Assembly (NCBI RefSeq): GCF_004684905.1
Contig: NZ_SRJC01000001.1
Location: 992,001 to 1,056,000 of the forward strand
Origin: Halobacillus salinus
Lineage (GTDB): Bacteria > Bacillota > Bacilli > Bacillales > Halobacillaceae
Length of the DNA stretch: 64,000 nt
Direction: 5' to 3'
Of the stretch, positions 60,877-64,000 are shown one piece after another (position 1 is the first letter of the stretch; each line of letters opens with the position of its first letter). Under the pieces are notes generated by a model. It saw nothing but the letters and a program-made list of their open reading frames with translations. It was not told the origin of the DNA and searched no databases. A program made the position numbers and the translations under genes.

Positions 60877-61779
60877 ATGGCGAATACGAAACCAAAATAT
60901 AATATTAAGGCCGTATCACAAATGATTGGCATCCAACCAGGTACCTTACGTGCTTGGGAGCGACGTTATCAAATGATTCGCCCTTCCCGCAATGAAGCAG
61001 GTCACCGGTTATATACCGATGATCATATAAAGATATTAAAATGGTTAATGGAGAAAGTTAATAAAGGGTTCACCATTTCCCAAGCTGTTTCTTTGCTGGA
61101 AAGTAACGAGGAAGTCTTCACGGAGACAAACGAGTCAGGTCATACCAACCAACTACAAAAAATAGGCGATGAACTATTGGATGATCTTTTATCCTTCAAT
61201 GAAAATGATGCACAGCAGAAATTGGATCATGCTTTTGCGCTCTTCACACCTGAGACAGTAGCAATCGATATCATCGGGCCAATCCTAGTGAAGATAGGTG
61301 ACCTGTGGGAAGAGAATCACATAACGAGCGCCCACGAACACTTTGCCAGCCAATTCATCCGGTCAAGGATCGGTATGATGCTTTTGTCCATTCCCAGTGA
61401 CGGGATGCTTCCGAAGGCATTACTGGTGTGCGGACCTAATGAGCGACACGAGTTAGGCTTGTTGATTTTTGCTCTGTTTTTAAAACGAAAAGGTTATGAT
61501 GTTGTGTACTTAGGTCAGAGCATTGCAGGTGGAGACATAGATATTGTAATTGAGGAAATAGAACCGACTTACGTTTTCATGTCCTGCACCTTAAAGAAAA
61601 ACATTCCGATTACGGTTCGTTTAGCAGAATCATTGAGCAAACAATTTCCGGAATTAAAGATCGGACTTGGTGGGTATGCTTATGATCGTTTATCCGAGCT
61701 CGATAAGAAGCGAATACAGCCGTTCATCGTCGGCAACTCTAAAAAAGACTGGGAACAATGGCTGCAACTGAGAGCATAG
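60877..61779 (+). CDS. MerR-family cobalamin-dependent regulator (CarH/LitR type)
   Basis: 300 residues from ATG at 60877 after GTGGAGG. A MerR helix-turn-helix with IQPGTLRAWERRYQMI occupies the first 70 residues. A helical B12-binding domain follows with the CarH capping motif W-x9-EH (Trp144, Glu154, His155). The Rossmann B12 domain has E-x-H-x-x-G with the axial His191. These are the signatures of adenosylcobalamin photoreceptors that bind DNA in the dark and release it in light. In that family they control carotenoid genes. None are adjacent here. Confidence 0.9.
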   Translation: MANTKPKYNIKAVSQMIGIQPGTLRAWERRYQMIRPSRNEAGHRLYTDDHIKILKWLMEKVNKGFTISQAVSLLESNEEVFTETNESGHTNQLQKIGDELLDDLLSFNENDAQQKLDHAFALFTPETVAIDIIGPILVKIGDLWEENHITSAHEHFASQFIRSRIGMMLLSIPSDGMLPKALLVCGPNERHELGLLIFALFLKRKGYDVVYLGQSIAGGDIDIVIEEIEPTYVFMSCTLKKNIPITVRLAESLSKQFPELKIGLGGYAYDRLSELDKKRIQPFIVGNSKKDWEQWLQLRA

Positions 61780-61800
61780 GACAAATTTATGGAAAAAAAC

Positions 61801-61830
61801 TTGCCCCTACAAAATTGGGTTCGGTATAAT
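61801..61830 (+). promoter_or_regulatory. SigA promoter of mecB
   Basis: TTGCCC (61801-61806), 18 bases, TATAAT (61825-61830). Confidence 0.6.
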
Positions 61831-61904
61831 TTGAAAAAAGGTACCATATCCAAGGAAACCATCATAAGATATAGATAAACACATTGTGACAGGGGGGCGA
61901 TCAT

Positions 61905-62486
61905 GTGCGAGTAGAGAGAATGTCTAATGAGAAGTTTAAGATATTCCTTACGTTTGATGATTTATCAGAGAGGGGATTATCTCGAGACGAACTATGGAGT
62001 GACTTGCCACGCGTTCACCGTATATTCAGTGATATGATGTATGATGCAGGTACGGAACTTGGAGAAGAGCTTTCCGGTGTACTTCTCGTTCAAGTGTATT
62101 TATTGCAAGCACAAGGCATGCTGATCATAGTGACGAGAAGTGAGCCTATTGACATGGACGATGAAGATGACTACTTGGAAATGAAAGTCACTCTTGATGA
62201 GAGTATTGAAATGATGTTCTCCTTCGAGCGTTTTGAAGATGTAATTCAAGCAGGTTTGCAGTTACATCGTCTTAATGTGGACGGGGGCAGTGTCTATCAT
62301 TATCAGGATGACTACTATATGCTACTCACTGAAGAGGACGTCTGGCATCTGGACGATGACCAAGTCATAGCTTTAATGTCTGAATTTGCATCGGCTTCAG
62401 CCGCTACCTCTCATCGTCTTATGGAGTATGGTAAGACGATTATGGATGGATGTGCCTGCAAAACTATTCACCATTATTTTTCATAA
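61905..62486 (+). CDS. mecB: Adaptor protein MecB (YpbH, MecA paralogue)
   Basis: 193 residues from GTG at 61905, giving MRVERMSNEKFKIFLTFDDL, close to the B. subtilis MecB terminus. N-terminal substrate-binding and C-terminal ClpC-binding domains are typical of MecA-type adaptors, here very acidic between. It targets proteins to ClpCP. Neighbours ypbG and gudB agree with B. subtilis, but a CarH gene and ddl are inserted around it. Confidence 0.9.
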   Translation: MRVERMSNEKFKIFLTFDDLSERGLSRDELWSDLPRVHRIFSDMMYDAGTELGEELSGVLLVQVYLLQAQGMLIIVTRSEPIDMDDEDDYLEMKVTLDESIEMMFSFERFEDVIQAGLQLHRLNVDGGSVYHYQDDYYMLLTEEDVWHLDDDQVIALMSEFASASAATSHRLMEYGKTIMDGCACKTIHHYFS

Positions 62487-62498
62487 TTTGAAAAACAG

Positions 62499-62528
62499 GA
62501 ACGAAGCTCGATAGCCTCGTTCTTTTTA
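62499..62528 (+). terminator. mecB terminator
   Basis: GAACGA (62499-62504) with TCGTTC (62517-62522), inner GCT/AGC pair, then TTTTTA. Confidence 0.7.
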
Positions 62529-62615
62529 TTTTTGTCGTAGAAGCACATGTGGGAACGTGTTACGATAATAAAGTATGTCGTATATTTGAAACAGAACAGA
62601 AATGGAGTGTAGATC

Positions 62616-63554
62616 ATGAAGATTGCGGTTTTATACGGGGGAACATCCGGAGAGCGGGAGGTTTCTTTATCCACGGGAAAGGGAATTATACAAGCGTTAG
62701 AAAATTACGGTCACGAAGTGGTTGGTATCGATTTCTCACCAGAACGTCTGGAGGAAATCATTCAACTGAAAGTGGACCTTGTTTTTATCGGATTACACGG
62801 TAAATACGGTGAAGATGGAAAAATTCAAAGTTTATTGGATATGCTTGAGATTCCATATGTTGGTTCTGGTGTATTAGCATCAGCTTTGGCCATGGATAAA
62901 ACGAAGGCTAAACAGATCTTCGCCTCGAACGGTATTCAAATCGCTAAGAGTAATTCTTATTCCGCTGACCTTGGTATTACTGCTATTGCTGAGGATGTAA
63001 GGAAGCACTTCACTCCTCCGTTTGTCGTGAAACCCAATCAAGAAGGCTCGACTCTCGGCCTTACGATTGTGAAGCAGGACCATCAAATTGAGAATGCTTT
63101 AGAACTTGCTGTGAAATCTGACTCTACGATTCTTGTAGAAGAGTACGTAAAAGGCCGGGAGATGACGGTTCCGGTTATTGGTCGACAAGGAGAAGAACAG
63201 GCATTGCCGGTAATTGAGATCATTCCGAAGAATGAGTATTATGATTTTGATTCAAAATATAAACCAGGTGGCAGTGAACATATTGTTCCGGCCGAAATCG
63301 ATCAGGACCTAACAGTCAGGATGCAGGAAGAAGCGATTCTTGCCCATCAAGAATTGGGTTGTAAAGTGTATTCCAGGGTTGACTTCATCATCAACGAGCA
63401 AAATGAACCCGTTATACTGGAAGTAAATACATTACCGGGAATGACTCCGACAAGTCTATTTCCAGACTCCGCTCAAGAGATTGGTTGGAGTTATGATGAG
63501 TTGATTCAAAAATTTGTCGAACTTTCTGCATCAGAACAGAGAAAAACAGTGTAA
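62616..63554 (+). CDS. ddl: D-alanine--D-alanine ligase
   Basis: 312 residues of the ATP-grasp family. N-terminal YGGTSGEREVSLSTG binds D-alanine, VVKPNQEGSTLGL covers ATP, and EVNTLPGMTPTSLFP is the C-terminal signature with metal ligands. It makes D-Ala-D-Ala for peptidoglycan. At about 310 residues it is the shorter form; the B. subtilis gene (about 354 residues) lies elsewhere beside murF. Confidence 0.95.
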   Translation: MKIAVLYGGTSGEREVSLSTGKGIIQALENYGHEVVGIDFSPERLEEIIQLKVDLVFIGLHGKYGEDGKIQSLLDMLEIPYVGSGVLASALAMDKTKAKQIFASNGIQIAKSNSYSADLGITAIAEDVRKHFTPPFVVKPNQEGSTLGLTIVKQDHQIENALELAVKSDSTILVEEYVKGREMTVPVIGRQGEEQALPVIEIIPKNEYYDFDSKYKPGGSEHIVPAEIDQDLTVRMQEEAILAHQELGCKVYSRVDFIINEQNEPVILEVNTLPGMTPTSLFPDSAQEIGWSYDELIQKFVELSASEQRKTV

Positions 63555-63563
63555 CCGTTTACA
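63550..63563. promoter_or_regulatory. Perfect cre (CcpA) site
   Basis: TGTAACCGTTTACA matches the cre consensus TGWAANCGNTNWCA at all 14 positions. It overlaps the ddl stop codon and lies about 40 bases upstream of the gudB promoter, so CcpA could activate gudB or block readthrough from ddl. Confidence 0.65.
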
Positions 63564-63580
63564 TTTTCTTTGCGATTTAA

Positions 63581-63601
63581 GCAGAAAATAGTGATTTCTG
63601 C
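63581..63601 (+). terminator. Weak hairpin after ddl
   Basis: GCAGAAA (63581-63587) with TTTCTGC (63595-63601); only a short pyrimidine tract follows, so termination would be weak. Confidence 0.4.
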
Positions 63602-63602
63602 C

Positions 63603-63631
63603 TTTCCATAAGCGGGGTGAGCGTGTATACT
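63603..63631 (+). promoter_or_regulatory. Putative SigA promoter of gudB
   Basis: TTTCCA (63603-63608), 17 bases, TATACT (63626-63631). The start codon lies 52 bases downstream. Confidence 0.5.
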
Positions 63632-63683
63632 ATTGACTGAACGATGACCCTAATGCCAATGGATGGATATAGGAGGTAAATGG

Positions 63684-64000
63684 ATGGTAGCCGATAAGCC
63701 AACAGATACTGCAAACGAACAAAATGACAAACTTGACGTGTTGAAGTCCACTCAGACGGTGGTCAAAAAAGCACTTGATAAATTAGGTTATCCAGACGAA
63801 GTTTATGAACTGATGAAAGAACCTGTACGAATGATGACCGTACGAATTCCCGTACGTATGGACAATGACAAAATTAAAATTTTCACTGGCTACCGCGCGC
63901 AGCATAATGATGCTGTAGGCCCTACTAAGGGTGGAGTCAGATTCCACCCGAACGTATCAGAAAAAGAAGTGAAAGCACTTTCCATCTGGATGAGTTTGAA
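63684..64000 (+). CDS. gudB: NAD-specific glutamate dehydrogenase, 5' part
   Basis: 105 codons up to the window end. VRMDNDKIKIFTGYRAQHNDAVGPTKGGVRFHPNV (core YRAQHNDAVGPTKGG) is the glutamate-binding segment of hexameric GDH. ATG at 63684 is seven bases after AGGAGG; an ATG four bases earlier is out of frame. Position after mecB is that of B. subtilis gudB. The rest lies beyond the window. Confidence 0.93.
   Translation, partial: MVADKPTDTANEQNDKLDVLKSTQTVVKKALDKLGYPDEVYELMKEPVRMMTVRIPVRMDNDKIKIFTGYRAQHNDAVGPTKGGVRFHPNVSEKEVKALSIWMSL

Overview
The window reads as a chromosomal segment of an endospore-forming Bacillaceae bacterium. Gene order follows Bacillus subtilis closely over several blocks: yqkF-nudF-yqxK-spoIIM-fur-yqzK-xerD-drm-pupG-dacF-spoIIA-sigF, then spoVA-lysA-ppiB, ribT-ypuF-scpAB, dacB-spmAB-rluB-resABCDE-sigX-rsiX, fer-ypbB-recQ-ypbD-ypbE and ypbG/mecB/gudB. 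The acid-rich proteins and differences from B. subtilis point to a halophilic relative such as Halobacillus or Virgibacillus. That genus-level placement is inference. There are no rRNA or tRNA genes, insertion sequences, prophage genes or CRISPR arrays. Apart from a few accessory genes it is conserved backbone.

Layout. 1-20.8 kb is the more variable part: an alpha-glucosidase, a small XRE regulator/membrane protein operon, a lone AAA ATPase, a serine hydrolase, a MerR-methyltransferase fusion, a double GNAT protein, sppA-yteJ, a HAD phosphatase, an orphan peptide-binding lipoprotein, an M3 oligopeptidase with a TPR protein, an FAD oxidoreductase, an MFS exporter and an M19 dipeptidase. 20.9-28.8 kb carries nucleotide hygiene and repair (nudF, EndoQ-like yqxK), fur with its own PerR-like box, xerD, and a nucleoside salvage operon drm-pupG-pdp. 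28.9-36.3 kb is the forespore programme: dacF, the SigF partner-switching module, and the spoVA dipicolinate channel operon without spoVAEA. Promoters resembling SigF, SigH and SigG consensus lie at the expected places.

36.4-50.5 kb contains lysA, ppiB, an S2P-like mini protease, an orphan ribT, condensin subunits scpAB, the mother-cell dacB-spmA-spmB operon behind a SigE-type promoter, rluB and the cytochrome c maturation/redox sensing operon resABCDE. A cobalamin riboswitch at 50.6 kb precedes a transcobalamin-like lipoprotein and an ECF transporter S component. These are followed by sigX-rsiX behind a textbook autoregulatory SigX promoter. 54-64 kb has ferredoxin, ypbB-recQ, a CPBP membrane protease, the spore coat operon cotJABC on the minus strand, a CBS-ACT protein, a metallophosphoesterase, a CarH/LitR-type B12-dependent MerR regulator, mecB, ddl and the start of gudB.

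The items most worth a second look are: (i) the CarH-like photoreceptor with clustered CarH-type motifs in its own promoter; (ii) the riboswitch-controlled lipoprotein/ECF pair; (iii) the MerR-methyltransferase fusion behind a 19-bp-spacer MerR promoter; (iv) two very small genes with their own RBS and terminator; and (v) several unexplained perfect palindromes in leaders.
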